From assembly GCA_035998445.1 (NCBI GenBank), contig DASYHQ010000026.1, positions 183,898-247,897 of the forward strand: 64,000 nt of DNA, given 5' to 3'. The stretch comes from Tepidisphaeraceae bacterium (lineage in GTDB: Bacteria > Planctomycetota > Phycisphaerae > Tepidisphaerales > Tepidisphaeraceae). Each line of letters starts with the position of its first letter. Positions within the stretch are counted from its first letter, which is position 1. The notes beneath the pieces are model-generated. The model worked only from the letters and a program-made list of their open reading frames with translations. It was not told where the DNA came from and did not search any database. Shown piece by piece: positions 17,281 through 26,068 of this stretch. Both the position numbers and the translations under genes were made by a program.

Positions 17281-18639
17281 TTAGTTCTGATCGTTCCACG
17301 ACCCCGGCATGGTTCGCTGCACGGGCTGCGTGCGCGGATCGTCGTCCTTCACTTCCAGCACGGTACCGGCGTCGATCGCGGGCATGTCGGTGGGCGCGAT
17401 TGCCTCGCCGTCGCCCAACGGCGTGCGGGTGACGACGCGCACCTTCTCGTGCACCATGCCCGCCTTGTACGCGGCCACGATGATCGACCCGAACACCACC
17501 AGGTACACCGCCACCGCGTAGCGTGTGCGAACGTAGACCATCACGCCGCCCAGCAGCGCGAACATGATCGCCAGGCCGTACGCGATCAGCACGGTCTGCT
17601 TCACGCTGAAGCCACGGCTGACGAGTTGGTGGTGGAAGTGCTGCTTGTCGGCGCTGAACAGCGGTCGGCCGTTCACCCATCGGCGGATGAAGGCGAGCGC
17701 GGTATCCAGCACGGGCAATGCGAACATCACGAGGGTTGCCAGGAACCACTTGGGCCGTTCCTGGGCCATCAGGATGATCATCACCGCGCAGCTGAAGCCC
17801 AGAAACATGCTGCCGGTATCGCCCATGAAGATGCTGGCAGGGTTGAAGTTGTACGGCACGAACCCCAGCACCGCCCCCAGCAGCGCCAGGCCAAGCACGA
17901 TGCGCAGCGCGTCGGAGTTGGTGTTGATGCCCCCGCCGTTCATCGCCAGGTGAACCGCGACGAACAGGAAGCCTGCCGCGATGATCGCCGTCACGCCACC
18001 GCAGAGGCCGTCGAGGCCGTCCATGAGATTCGTGGCGTTACAGCAACCGACGACCACCACGATCACGAAGATGCCACTGGTGAGCCAGACGATCCAATCC
18101 AGCACGAAGTTGCTTCCGTCGTGCGCAATGCCGGCCGGTATGCTGGGGATGACCTTGTTCAGGAACGGCAGCAGCATCGCGATGATCGGCTTGGCCGCCT
18201 CGTGCCCGACGCGCTCGGCCCAGAGGAACAGCGCCGCCAGCAATTGGCCACCGATCTTCACCACCGGTCGCAGACCATGAATGTCGTCCCACAGGCCCAG
18301 CATGAGGATCAGGCAGGCGCCGATGACGATGCTGAACTTGATGATCAGGTGCGACGTCGGCCAGCCGGTCGGCACCGCGTGCAGCGTGAGGAACTGGCTG
18401 ATCGCCAGCCCACCCAGCCACCCGAGAAACACCGCTACGCCGCCCAGGTACGCCACCGGCTCGCTGTGCATCTTGCGCAAACGGTCCGGGCGGTCGACGA
18501 TGTCGTAATGCACCGCGACCACGCGCATGATCGGCGTGAATAGGAACGCGACGAGGAACGAGATGTAAAAAACGTAAATGTACGGCGACAGCACCGTGTC
18601 GGCGGAGAACTGGCTGAATTGTGCGAGCAAAGGCAGCAT
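17281..18639 (-). CDS. WecA/TagO-like undecaprenyl-phosphate sugar-1-phosphate transferase
   Basis: 452 aa polytopic enzyme of the MraY/WecA family; transfers a HexNAc-1-phosphate from UDP-sugar to undecaprenyl phosphate, starting O-antigen or other surface polymers. Visible are DRPDRLRKMHSEPVAYLGG near the N-terminus, LWDDIHGLR, NATNLMDGLDGLCGG, NPASIFMGDTGSMFLGF and the HFHHQLVSRGF His motif; about eleven membrane segments; then a polar cytoplasmic tail of roughly 60 residues. Start at 18639 (MLPLLAQF) has GGAG five bases upstream. MraY is encoded separately at the window start, so this is the lipid-sugar paralogue. The exact sugar is unknown. Confidence 0.9.
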   Translation of the reverse strand: MLPLLAQFSQFSADTVLSPYIYVFYISFLVAFLFTPIMRVVAVHYDIVDRPDRLRKMHSEPVAYLGGVAVFLGWLGGLAISQFLTLHAVPTGWPTSHLIIKFSIVIGACLILMLGLWDDIHGLRPVVKIGGQLLAALFLWAERVGHEAAKPIIAMLLPFLNKVIPSIPAGIAHDGSNFVLDWIVWLTSGIFVIVVVVGCCNATNLMDGLDGLCGGVTAIIAAGFLFVAVHLAMNGGGINTNSDALRIVLGLALLGAVLGFVPYNFNPASIFMGDTGSMFLGFSCAVMIILMAQERPKWFLATLVMFALPVLDTALAFIRRWVNGRPLFSADKQHFHHQLVSRGFSVKQTVLIAYGLAIMFALLGGVMVYVRTRYAVAVYLVVFGSIIVAAYKAGMVHEKVRVVTRTPLGDGEAIAPTDMPAIDAGTVLEVKDDDPRTQPVQRTMPGSWNDQN

Positions 18640-18978
18640 CCGCGCTCCGTAAACCCAACGTGACACACGATCTGAGTGCCGCCCCAACCGCGAGTGGCAA
18701 GATTATACGGCGGCCCACACGCCACGAACAGTCTTATCGTCTGTATCGGTCATATCGAACAGGTGCTTTGGGCGCTAAGTGGGGATTAAACCTGCTCGGT
18801 CGCGGTCACGTTGGCCCTCTTTCGTGCTGTTGGCCGTCGGCAAACGGGAGCGTGCGCGGAGTATTTCGTCCGATATTGATGCGCCAAGCCGGCGAGCGGC
18901 CCCCTATCGACGCTGCCGTCCAGCGATGCTACCCTCCCCCATCACCTGTCAGACGAACAACACGGAGCGACGCGAACG
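18640..18978. other. Divergent intergenic region
   Basis: Separates the minus-strand WecA-like gene from the plus-strand zinc-ribbon gene and must hold both promoters. I see no repeat element, RNA gene or convincing operator in it. Confidence 0.5.
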
Positions 18979-19233
18979 ATGACCTGCCCCCATTGCAGCC
19001 AGAAGAACCCCTCGAACGTGCGTTACTGCTCTCGCTGTGGTGGTTCGCTGGTGGGCGAGCCGAAGTTCAACCGCGGATGCTTCATCCCGATGCTGCTCAT
19101 CCTGAGTGTGCTGGTGATGTCGTGGGGGATGTTCGAACTGGTACGGCACGCGGACTCGATCATCCCCATTCACTGGTTCGCCTCGCCAGACGCCGAGCCG
19201 ACGCAACCCACCACCGCACCGGCGCAACCGTAG
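18979..19233 (+). CDS. Small zinc-ribbon membrane protein
   Basis: 84 aa. The N-terminus has a zinc ribbon with two CxxC knuckles (MTCPHCSQ and RYCSRCGGSLVG), followed by one membrane helix (about 37-55) and a Pro/Thr-rich tail ending PTTAPAQP. Such proteins are common and functionally undefined; the ribbon would face the cytoplasm. Start ATG at 18979 directly precedes the first Cys motif. Related in plan to the larger zinc-ribbon protein at 33362. Confidence 0.8.
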   Translation: MTCPHCSQKNPSNVRYCSRCGGSLVGEPKFNRGCFIPMLLILSVLVMSWGMFELVRHADSIIPIHWFASPDAEPTQPTTAPAQP

Positions 19234-19482
19234 ACGCATCGCCGGCAAACCCGGTTGAATGCGCGCGCAAAAAAGAGAGCGAAAGGGGTCGCAGAGGGGG
19301 GGACTGCGACGGGGATCTTTCGCTCTCATTCTGCAGGATGACAGCCATCGTCATCCACTTTTTTCTTTATCCAGCCCGATCGGCTGACGATGGGACTATA
19401 CGCCACCTATGGAGCAAGGCCAATGAATGAAAGTCTTCGTAGGGAAAGTCCGCTGACTCCGTCGCGTTCCACGCCACGCACA

Positions 19483-20508
19483 TCACAGGGCAACCGCCTG
19501 CCCGAGCCGCGCGCTGGCGCGGGCGGCGTCCAGCAACTGCATGGTCGTCAGCACGCTTTGCGCCAGCACCGCCGGTTGACCACCGCCCGCAACGGCGGCG
19601 GCGAACTGGTCCCAGATCATCGTCTCGGTTAGCCCGGGTCGCGCCGTCGGCAGCGCGCGGCTTTGCCCGCCCTCCGCGGGCGTGAACTGCAGCTGCGCCC
19701 AGACGTTCGTATCGAACGCAGGACTGTGCGGCGCCGAGGCGCTGCCGAGCGCGCCGTCGAGGTGCCAGCGGGGCAGTGGGCGAGCCGTGGTGGTGTTGAT
19801 CTCGACCAGAGCTGCCACGTCGTTGTCGAAGTCGATCGCGACGCGCGCGAAGTCGTCGCAGTCACGGCTCCAGACGTTGGCGCGCAGCTGCGCGAACACG
19901 CGCACCGGTCTGGCCGGCAGCAGCAGTTGCCAGAGCTGGTCGACGAAGTGCGAGCCCCAGTCGTACAGCCCCCCACCGCCGAACGCCGCCTCGTTTCGCC
20001 AGTTGGGCCGATACTCCTTCGCCGCCGGCCCCACGCACGAGGCGAACTGACCGAGGCGGCTTTCAATGTTGATCAGCTTGCCCAGCACGCCGGAGCTGAT
20101 CGCATCCTTCACCGTCAGGTAGTCGATGTCCCACCGCCGATTGTGGAAGACGCTTAGCATCAGCCCCCGGCGGTCCGCCTCGACGGCCAGATGCTCGCTT
20201 TGCGCGAAATCGACCGCCATCGGCTTCTCGATCATCACGTGCTTGCCCGCAGCGATCGCCCGCATCGCCAGATCGAAGTGCATCGCAGTCGGCACCGCGA
20301 TCAGCACGGCTTGTACCGTGCTGTCGTTCAACAGTTCGTCCACGTCCGCGGTCGTGCGCAGGCCGCGCGATTCAGCCAGTTCCCGCCGGGCCGGCGTCGC
20401 GTCGGCCACGCCGGCAACGCGGGTGGTCTTGCTCGCGCCGATCCAGCCCGCGTGTTCGGCGCCGATCCGTCCGAAACCGATGATGCCAAGGTTGAGCATA
20501 TCGCTCAT
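19483..20508 (-). CDS. Gfo/Idh/MocA-family oxidoreductase
   Basis: 341 aa NAD(P)-dependent sugar or inositol dehydrogenase family protein. Rossmann loop GIIGFGRIGAEHAG at the N-terminus, the EKPMAVDFAQSE segment with the family's conserved Lys, and GGGLYDWGSHFVDQLWQLL with the catalytic-region His. The start is at MSDMLNL (20508; an ATG three codons later is equally possible). The 31-residue upstream extension is read from repeat-like TTCGCG sequence. Substrate cannot be assigned; no operon partner lies alongside. Confidence 0.85.
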   Translation of the reverse strand: MSDMLNLGIIGFGRIGAEHAGWIGASKTTRVAGVADATPARRELAESRGLRTTADVDELLNDSTVQAVLIAVPTAMHFDLAMRAIAAGKHVMIEKPMAVDFAQSEHLAVEADRRGLMLSVFHNRRWDIDYLTVKDAISSGVLGKLINIESRLGQFASCVGPAAKEYRPNWRNEAAFGGGGLYDWGSHFVDQLWQLLLPARPVRVFAQLRANVWSRDCDDFARVAIDFDNDVAALVEINTTTARPLPRWHLDGALGSASAPHSPAFDTNVWAQLQFTPAEGGQSRALPTARPGLTETMIWDQFAAAVAGGGQPAVLAQSVLTTMQLLDAARASARLGQAVAL

Positions 20509-21235
20509 GATAGGGAGCGGATGAAGGTACGCGAAGGCGCGAAGAAACGAAGGAAACGCGAAGGGCTGCGAGAAAGAACAGACCGCATGGGGCCTGTGCA
20601 CTTCACGAAAGGGCCGCGCAGTTCGTCATCCTGAGGTACTCCGAAGGATCTCCCCCGTATTCGTCCGGAACGTATTGATCAACGGACGATGCTCCCCCTC
20701 TCCCTCCGGGAGAGGGCAGGGGTGAGGGCCCGAAGATGCGTAACGCTTCCCCTAGGCTTGCGACGCAATTTGCGGCTGGCGATTTCACAATCGGACGCGT
20801 TCCGGGCTGCGAAACCGCAAGCGAGAGATGAGAACGGGTGGCCGATTCGCAAGTCGCTCGTATGACGTACCCTCACCCTAGGCACTGTCTGACGGATCGC
20901 GCGTGGGCGAGAAGATTGTCATCCCGACCCTAGCGGTAGCGACCCGACCCATCTCCCGATGGCGTGAATCGCTCGTCATTCGAGATCCCTCAGGTCGCCT
21001 TAGAGCGTGTTATGCACTTTCCAGCTCAGAAACTGGCTTGGTGCCACGGTTTGGTACGCCAAGCCGTGTCTGCGTGTACCGGCACGGCTTGGAGTACCAA
21101 ACCGTGGCACCCAGCGTCGTCACGCCTGCGGTACTGACCCCGAAAGTGCCTAACCCTCTCCCGGAGGGTGAGGGAACCAGAAGGAGTTCCCCTTCGCGCT
21201 TCCGTCACGCCTTCTTCGCGACCTTGGCCCCAAAT
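20509..21235. repeat. Repeat-filled gap: half R4, half R3, R2 and R10
   Basis: No gene in 727 bases. In order: an R4 arm (about 20626-20672), an R3 arm pair (about 20690-20730), a degenerate R2 (20918-21004), a 28-bp inverted repeat with one mismatch (21041-21068 with 21083-21110, beginning GTGCCACGGTTTGGTAC), here named R10, and another R3 fragment (about 21150-21175). A graveyard of intergenic elements rather than a regulatory region. Confidence 0.75.
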
Positions 21236-22546
21236 TCACGGGCGCGGCGTCGCCAGCGTCCGATCGATCGTGTCGATGTCCTCATCGTGCAGGTGGTGTT
21301 CGATCCACTCCGCCGCATCGTGGACGTGGTCGGCGGGCAGGCCGACCTGGTCCTTCAGGTACTGTTCCCACAAATCGTGCGCCCGGCGCAACCGACTGCT
21401 GCGGGCGGCGCCGGCGTCGGTCAGGAAGACGTTGCGCATGCTCATCGCCACCCAGCCGCGCTCGATGCCCCGCTTCAGCGCCCGCTGGAACGCGCGCGGC
21501 GACACCCGCAGTTCCGCAGCGACCGTTTCCGGTGGCACCGGCACCGCGCCCGACAGGCCGGCGCGGGCGCCGAGCTCGTCGATCGTCTTCAGCACGTTCT
21601 CCACCGCGATCGTCCGCTGAAGCCGCACACGGGCGATCACGCGTTGGGCTAAGCCGCGCGGGCCCAGCAGCCAGCTGAGGATAAAGATTGCGAACCCCAT
21701 CGCGCAGATCGCGCCGGCGGCGCTCGTACCCTGGAACGCGCGCAACGGGCCCAGCGGGCTGCTGATCCAGTATCCCAGCACCGTCGCCAGCAGCGCCTGC
21801 CCCGCGGCCAGCAGCAGCATGATCGACATGCGGTCGGTCCATAACCGCGCCGTTGCGCCGGGCATCACCAGCAGCGCAACGGCCAGGATCGCGCCGACCG
21901 ATTCGAAGCTCGCGACGACCGTGACCGATAGCACGCCCATGAGCGCGTAGTGCACGAGCGCCGCGTTGATGCCAAGGCTGACTGCCAGCCCAGGGTCGAA
22001 CGTGCAGAGCACCAGCCTGCGGAAGAAGACGATCAGCCCCACCACCACCGCGATCGTCAGTCCGATCATCGGCAGCATCATGGAGAGCGGGTTGTCCGGG
22101 TAAATGAAGTGTTCGAGGTTGCCGTACAGCACGCAGCCGACGTCGAGGTCACCGCTGCCGCCGTACAGGTTGACCATCACCACACCGATCGCAAACAGCG
22201 TGGTGAAGACGATGCCAAGCGACGCGTCCTCCTTCACCCGGCTGTGCTCCTGCACCGCCTGCACCAACACCGCCGCCACCATGCCGACGGCGCTGGCGCC
22301 GATCAAAATCCACGGCGAGTGCAACGACCCGCCCAGCAGAAACCCGATCACCACGCCGGGCAACACCGCGTGCGATAACGCATCGCCGAGCAACGACATC
22401 CCGCGCACGACCAGAAAGCACCCAATCAGGCCGAGCGTCACCGACACCATCGCGCCCTGCACGATGATCGGCCAGTAGATCCGCAGTTCGGTCGCGGTCC
22501 AGGGGTCGATGAGGCTGTGAAGGATGGAGAACATCGTGACTTTCAA
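21236..22546 (-). CDS. Metal ABC transporter permease with C-terminal DtxR-like domain (B)
   Basis: 436 aa. The first 290 residues are an ABC-3 family permease (as in ZnuB/MntB/TroC): about nine membrane helices and the family segment GMSLLGDALSHAVLPGVVIG. The last 130 residues, from about VENVLKTIDELG, match the DtxR/MntR plan: a winged helix followed by the metal-binding and dimerisation domain with HDLWEQYL and DHVHDAAEWIEHHL. The His and Glu ligands of that domain are in place. It is the last gene of the metal-uptake operon, separated from permease A by an R3 element. The cytoplasmic sensor domain suggests metal-dependent gating; that is inference. Confidence 0.9.
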   Translation of the reverse strand: MKVTMFSILHSLIDPWTATELRIYWPIIVQGAMVSVTLGLIGCFLVVRGMSLLGDALSHAVLPGVVIGFLLGGSLHSPWILIGASAVGMVAAVLVQAVQEHSRVKEDASLGIVFTTLFAIGVVMVNLYGGSGDLDVGCVLYGNLEHFIYPDNPLSMMLPMIGLTIAVVVGLIVFFRRLVLCTFDPGLAVSLGINAALVHYALMGVLSVTVVASFESVGAILAVALLVMPGATARLWTDRMSIMLLLAAGQALLATVLGYWISSPLGPLRAFQGTSAAGAICAMGFAIFILSWLLGPRGLAQRVIARVRLQRTIAVENVLKTIDELGARAGLSGAVPVPPETVAAELRVSPRAFQRALKRGIERGWVAMSMRNVFLTDAGAARSSRLRRAHDLWEQYLKDQVGLPADHVHDAAEWIEHHLHDEDIDTIDRTLATPRP

Positions 22547-22564
22547 TCGGAGGAGATCGTTCTC

Positions 22565-22682
22565 CGGTTCCCTCTCCCGGTACCCCGGGAGAGGGTTAGG
22601 GTGAGGGTGATTTCGAACTGCTGACGGCTCTCGTACGAACGAATCACCCTCACCTAGCCTCTCCCGGAGTACCGGGAGAGGG
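22565..22682. repeat. Intergenic repeat R3 between the two permease genes
   Basis: Complete R3 copy occupying most of the gap 22547-22706, with self-complementary arms CCCTCTCCCGGTACCCCGGG and CTCTCCCGGAGTACCGGGAG. Confidence 0.85.
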
Positions 22683-22706
22683 ACCAGACCAAGCTCCTGT
22701 TCACTA

Positions 22707-24065
22707 CTACGGAATCACACTCCCATGCGGGTCCTTCGCTGGGTTGTCGAGCATTTCTTCCAATTTCGCCAGCACGTCTCGCGGCAGCACGTGTTCAATG
22801 TATTCCGCGTCGGCATGCACATGATCGACCGCCAGTTTCGCCTCCTGCGTCAAGAACAGTTCCCACAACCGATGGTTCCGCACGACCTGCCGTGCGGTGG
22901 CCAGGCCGGATTCGGTCAACACGAGCGGATCGGGACTATTCTTGGCGATCCAACCGAAGCTCGCCGCCAGCTTCGCCATTCGGCGGACGTGCGCCGGCGA
23001 CTCGTGGCGAATCGCGACGATGTCGTCGATGCCGAAGCGCAGGTCGGCCTGGTTCTGGCGGCGTTCCAGGATCAGGTACATCGCGCGCAGCAGGTTCTCG
23101 GCCCCGGTGCGCCGCCGCTGCTGCCACACGCGCCGCAGGCGCGGCAGCAGGCCGTGCCGGGGGGATAGCAGGAACGCACCGGCGAACAATGTCGACGCGC
23201 CCAGCACCATGAACGACCCCGTCGGCAGCGTCGGCCCGAGCAGACTCAGGATGGCGCCGGCGAACCCCGCAACCGCGCCGAACAGGCCGGCGAGGATCGC
23301 CATCTTGTACAGGCGATCGGTCAGCAGGTACGCGGTGGCCGCGGGCGTGATCAGCATCGCGCTCACCAGCACCACGCCGACGGCTTGAATGCTGATGACG
23401 ATCGCGACGGTCAGCAGCGCCGTCAGCAGGTGTTCGATGAGGCGCACGCGCACCCCGACGCTTTGCGCGAACTGTTCGTCGAAGCTGCTGAGGGCCAGCT
23501 TGCGCCAGAAGACGACGACGCACCCGAGCGCGATTGCCGCCACGATCGCCATCAGTTGCACGTCGGCGAGGCTGATGCCGGCGATCTGGCCGAACAGGAA
23601 CTTCTCCAAGCCCGCCTGTCCGCCCGCCGGCGTCGTTTGAAGCATCTTCATCAGCACGATGCCGATGCCGTAAAACCCGGTGAAGACGACGCCCATGCAC
23701 TCAGCGATCTTCAGCACCGTCGTCTGCCGCAGCCACCCGATCAACGCCGCCGCCAGCAATCCCGCCACCATCGCCCCAAGCAACATCGCCGGCGTGCTGC
23801 GGCCGTGACCGGTGACCATCCACGAGAACCAGAACCCCACCAGCACGCCCGGCAACACCGCGTGCCCGATTGCATCGCCGAGCAAACTTTGGCGGCGCAG
23901 CACGATGAACGTACCCAGCACGCCACAGGTGACGCCGAGCAGCAGCGCGCCCCAGACGACGCAATCGGTGCCGGTGATGCGGTTGTCGACGAGTTCCGCG
24001 AAGAACGTCGCGAGCTGACGCAGAGCAGTCGAATCGGTCGAGAATTGGGCGGCGAGGATGGTCAT
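22707..24065 (-). CDS. Metal ABC transporter permease with C-terminal DtxR-like domain (A)
   Basis: 452 aa. ABC-3 permease core with about nine helices and SLLGDAIGHAVLPGVLVG, then from about residue 315 (GAENLLRAMYLILE) a near-complete DtxR/MntR-like module: winged helix (IDDIVAIRHESPAHVRRM), then NHRLWELFL and VDHVHADAEYIEHVL, which hold the family's His/Glu metal ligands, ending DNPAKDPHGSVIP like the free regulator. Paralogous in design to the next gene downstream, so the two probably form a heterodimeric channel with four metal-sensing regions per transporter counted with its dimer partner undetermined. Second-last in the operon. Confidence 0.9.
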   Translation of the reverse strand: MTILAAQFSTDSTALRQLATFFAELVDNRITGTDCVVWGALLLGVTCGVLGTFIVLRRQSLLGDAIGHAVLPGVLVGFWFSWMVTGHGRSTPAMLLGAMVAGLLAAALIGWLRQTTVLKIAECMGVVFTGFYGIGIVLMKMLQTTPAGGQAGLEKFLFGQIAGISLADVQLMAIVAAIALGCVVVFWRKLALSSFDEQFAQSVGVRVRLIEHLLTALLTVAIVISIQAVGVVLVSAMLITPAATAYLLTDRLYKMAILAGLFGAVAGFAGAILSLLGPTLPTGSFMVLGASTLFAGAFLLSPRHGLLPRLRRVWQQRRRTGAENLLRAMYLILERRQNQADLRFGIDDIVAIRHESPAHVRRMAKLAASFGWIAKNSPDPLVLTESGLATARQVVRNHRLWELFLTQEAKLAVDHVHADAEYIEHVLPRDVLAKLEEMLDNPAKDPHGSVIP

Positions 24066-24085
24066 AACCGTACGTTCGCGTCTTA

Positions 24086-24199
24086 CCCCTCTCCCGGTAC
24101 GCCGGGAGAGGCTGGGTGAGGGTGATTCGAACCGCTGACGACTCTCGTTAGAACAAAATCACCCTCACCCTAACCCTCTCCCGGAGTACCGGGAGAGGG
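24086..24199. repeat. Intergenic repeat R3 between ATPase and permease genes
   Basis: Complete R3 copy in the gap 24066-24209, same layout as the other three. Confidence 0.85.
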
Positions 24200-24209
24200 A
24201 ATCAGAGTT

Positions 24210-25097
24210 CTACTTCCCCGTCGGCCCGTCTCCCACTTCCACTTCTTTATGCGGCCGGCGCGGTGGGCCGATGCCGCGCTCGGCTCTGGCGACGGCCTCG
24301 GCGACGTCGGCGAGGATCGTCAGGCGCCCGCCGAAGGTTTTTTGCAGCAGTTCGGGCGTGAAGACGTCGGCGATCGGGCCGAAGGCGACCAGGCGCATGT
24401 TCAGCAAGATCAGCATGTCGAAGTACTGCTGGGCGGTCTGCAGATCGTGGTTAACCACCAACACGGTCTTGCCCGCGGCGCGCAGGTCCTGCAGCAGTTT
24501 GACGATCGCCGACTCCGTCGCGGCGTCAACGCCGGCGAACGGTTCGTCCATCAAATAGATGTCGCTGTCCTGCACGAGCGCGCGGGCGAGGAAGACGCGC
24601 TGCTGTTGCCCGCCGGACAGGTTGCTGATCTGCCGCGTCGCGAACGGCAGCATCCCGACCTTGTCCAGCGCCTGCCGTGCGCGGTCCTTGTCGGTCTTGC
24701 CGATGCGCCTGAACCAGGGCACCGTGCCGTACCGGCCCATCAATACCACGTCGAGCACGGTCACCGGGAACGTCCAGTCGACGCTCTCCCGCTGCGGCAC
24801 GTACGCGACGCGATGGCGCATCGCGCCGATCGGCTGGCCCATCACCTGCACCCACCCGCTGCTCGTCGGCAGCAGCCCCATGATCGCCTTGATCAACGTG
24901 CTCTTGCCCGCCCCGTTGGGCCCGATGATGCCCACCAGGTTTCCCTGCGGCACCGCCAGGTCGACGTTCCACAGCACGGGCCGGCGGTGATAGCTGACCG
25001 TGAGGTCGTGTACCTCAAGGGCAGGGGTGTCAGAATTTGCGATTTGCGATTTGCGATTTGCGATTGCCGGGGCCGCAGTGTGCAAAGTGTCAGCCAT
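24210..25097 (-). CDS. Metal ABC transporter ATP-binding protein
   Basis: 295 aa ATPase of the Zn/Mn/Fe uptake family. Walker A GPNGAGKSTLIKA, Q-loop YVPQRESVDW, signature NLSGGQQQRVFLARAL, Walker B DIYLMDEPFAGVD and switch His in LVVNHDL are all present. Start chosen at MADTLHTAAP (25097); residues about 10-22 (IANRKSQIANSD) are encoded by the TTTGCGATTTGCGAT repeat R7, so the N-terminus has been lengthened by a repeat insertion. Energises the two permeases downstream. Confidence 0.93.
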   Translation of the reverse strand: MADTLHTAAPAIANRKSQIANSDTPALEVHDLTVSYHRRPVLWNVDLAVPQGNLVGIIGPNGAGKSTLIKAIMGLLPTSSGWVQVMGQPIGAMRHRVAYVPQRESVDWTFPVTVLDVVLMGRYGTVPWFRRIGKTDKDRARQALDKVGMLPFATRQISNLSGGQQQRVFLARALVQDSDIYLMDEPFAGVDAATESAIVKLLQDLRAAGKTVLVVNHDLQTAQQYFDMLILLNMRLVAFGPIADVFTPELLQKTFGGRLTILADVAEAVARAERGIGPPRRPHKEVEVGDGPTGK

Positions 25098-25140
25098 GTT
25101 GGAATCTCTCTGTTCAATCGCAAATCGCAAAATGCAAATC
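25031..25140. repeat. Repeat R7 overlapping the start of the ATPase gene
   Basis: Direct copies of TTTGCGA (about 25034-25066) and, inverted, TCGCAAATCGCAAAATGCAA (about 25120-25140) flank the ATPase start codon. A second R7 pair is at about 53905-54004. The left part is inside the coding sequence. Confidence 0.75.
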
Positions 25141-25145
25141 GGCAA

Positions 25146-26054
25146 TCACCGCGTCAGCGCCTTCACGATCGTCTCAACGTTGTACCGCATCATGCCTTCG
25201 TACGTATCCACCGCATGTCCCGCGTGTTGCCCCGGGCTGCCCAAGGCGTCGCTATACAGCTCTCCACCAATCGTGACGTTCCAACCTTTCGCACGGCAGT
25301 CGTCGCGCACGCGTTCGATCGTCTTCGGGCTGACGCTGCTCTCGACGAAGATCGACGGCACCTTCTTCTTCATGATGAAGTCGACGGCGTTGTTGATGTT
25401 CGCCAGGCCCGCCTCGGTTTCGGTGCTGATGCCCTGCAGGCCGAAGACCTGCACATCGTAGGCGCGGCCGAAGTAGTTGTAGGCATCGTGGCTCGTCACC
25501 AGTACCCGCTGCTCTTTTGGCAACGGTGCGAACGTGGCGAGGTTGTCGGCGTGCAGCTTGCGCAGCGATTCGACCACCGCATCGCCCCGCGCCGCGAAGT
25601 CGGCGGCCTTGTCGGGATAGTTGCTCGCCAACGACGCGGCGACGGTGCGGGCGGCGTGCTCCCACAGTTGCGGGTCGAACCAGACGTGCGGGTCGTGCGA
25701 GCCGGCGTCGCCGATCAACCGCTCGTGCGGCATGTCCTTCGTCACCGCGACCGCCCGCTCACCACCACGCTCGAGCATCTCGACCATCGTGCCTTCGAGG
25801 TGCAGGCCGTTGTAGAAGACGAGGTCCGCCCGCTTCAGGTCGGCCACGTCGACCGGCGAAGGCTTGAACGTGTGCGGATCAAGGCCAGGGCCGATCATCA
25901 CCTTCAGTTGCACGGCGTCGCCCCCAATCGCGCGCACGAGGTCGCCGATCATCGTGGTCGTCGCAACCACCTTGGGGGCCTCGGTTCGGTCAGACGTCGA
26001 CGCGGCCCCGCAGCCCACCAGCAAAGCCAGAAACACCAGAGACCACATTTTCAT
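25146..26054 (-). CDS. Metal-binding lipoprotein of ABC transporter (ZnuA/TroA/MntA family)
   Basis: 302 aa periplasmic binding protein of the cluster A-I type. Lipobox LLVGCG near residue 15 gives a lipid-anchored N-terminus. The ligand His of GLDPHTFKPSP, the His of SHDPHVWFDP, Glu in IFVESSVSP and a C-terminal Asp region form the usual binding site; no His-rich loop typical of ZnuA is present, which leans toward Mn (or Fe). SD AGAGG precedes the ATG at 26054. First gene of the operon; the palindrome at 26069-26086 lies just upstream. Confidence 0.92.
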   Translation of the reverse strand: MKMWSLVFLALLVGCGAASTSDRTEAPKVVATTTMIGDLVRAIGGDAVQLKVMIGPGLDPHTFKPSPVDVADLKRADLVFYNGLHLEGTMVEMLERGGERAVAVTKDMPHERLIGDAGSHDPHVWFDPQLWEHAARTVAASLASNYPDKAADFAARGDAVVESLRKLHADNLATFAPLPKEQRVLVTSHDAYNYFGRAYDVQVFGLQGISTETEAGLANINNAVDFIMKKKVPSIFVESSVSPKTIERVRDDCRAKGWNVTIGGELYSDALGSPGQHAGHAVDTYEGMMRYNVETIVKALTR

Positions 26055-26068
26055 AATTCAACCTCTTA

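Noticed and set aside
17245..18543. 432-codon plus-strand frame overlapping the WecA-like gene
   Set aside because: Histidine-rich antisense reading with no motif; the minus-strand gene has the family motifs.
19438..19460. RNase P-like GGGAAAGTCCGC string
   Set aside because: Isolated match in a 249-bp gap too short for the RNA and without the partner helices.
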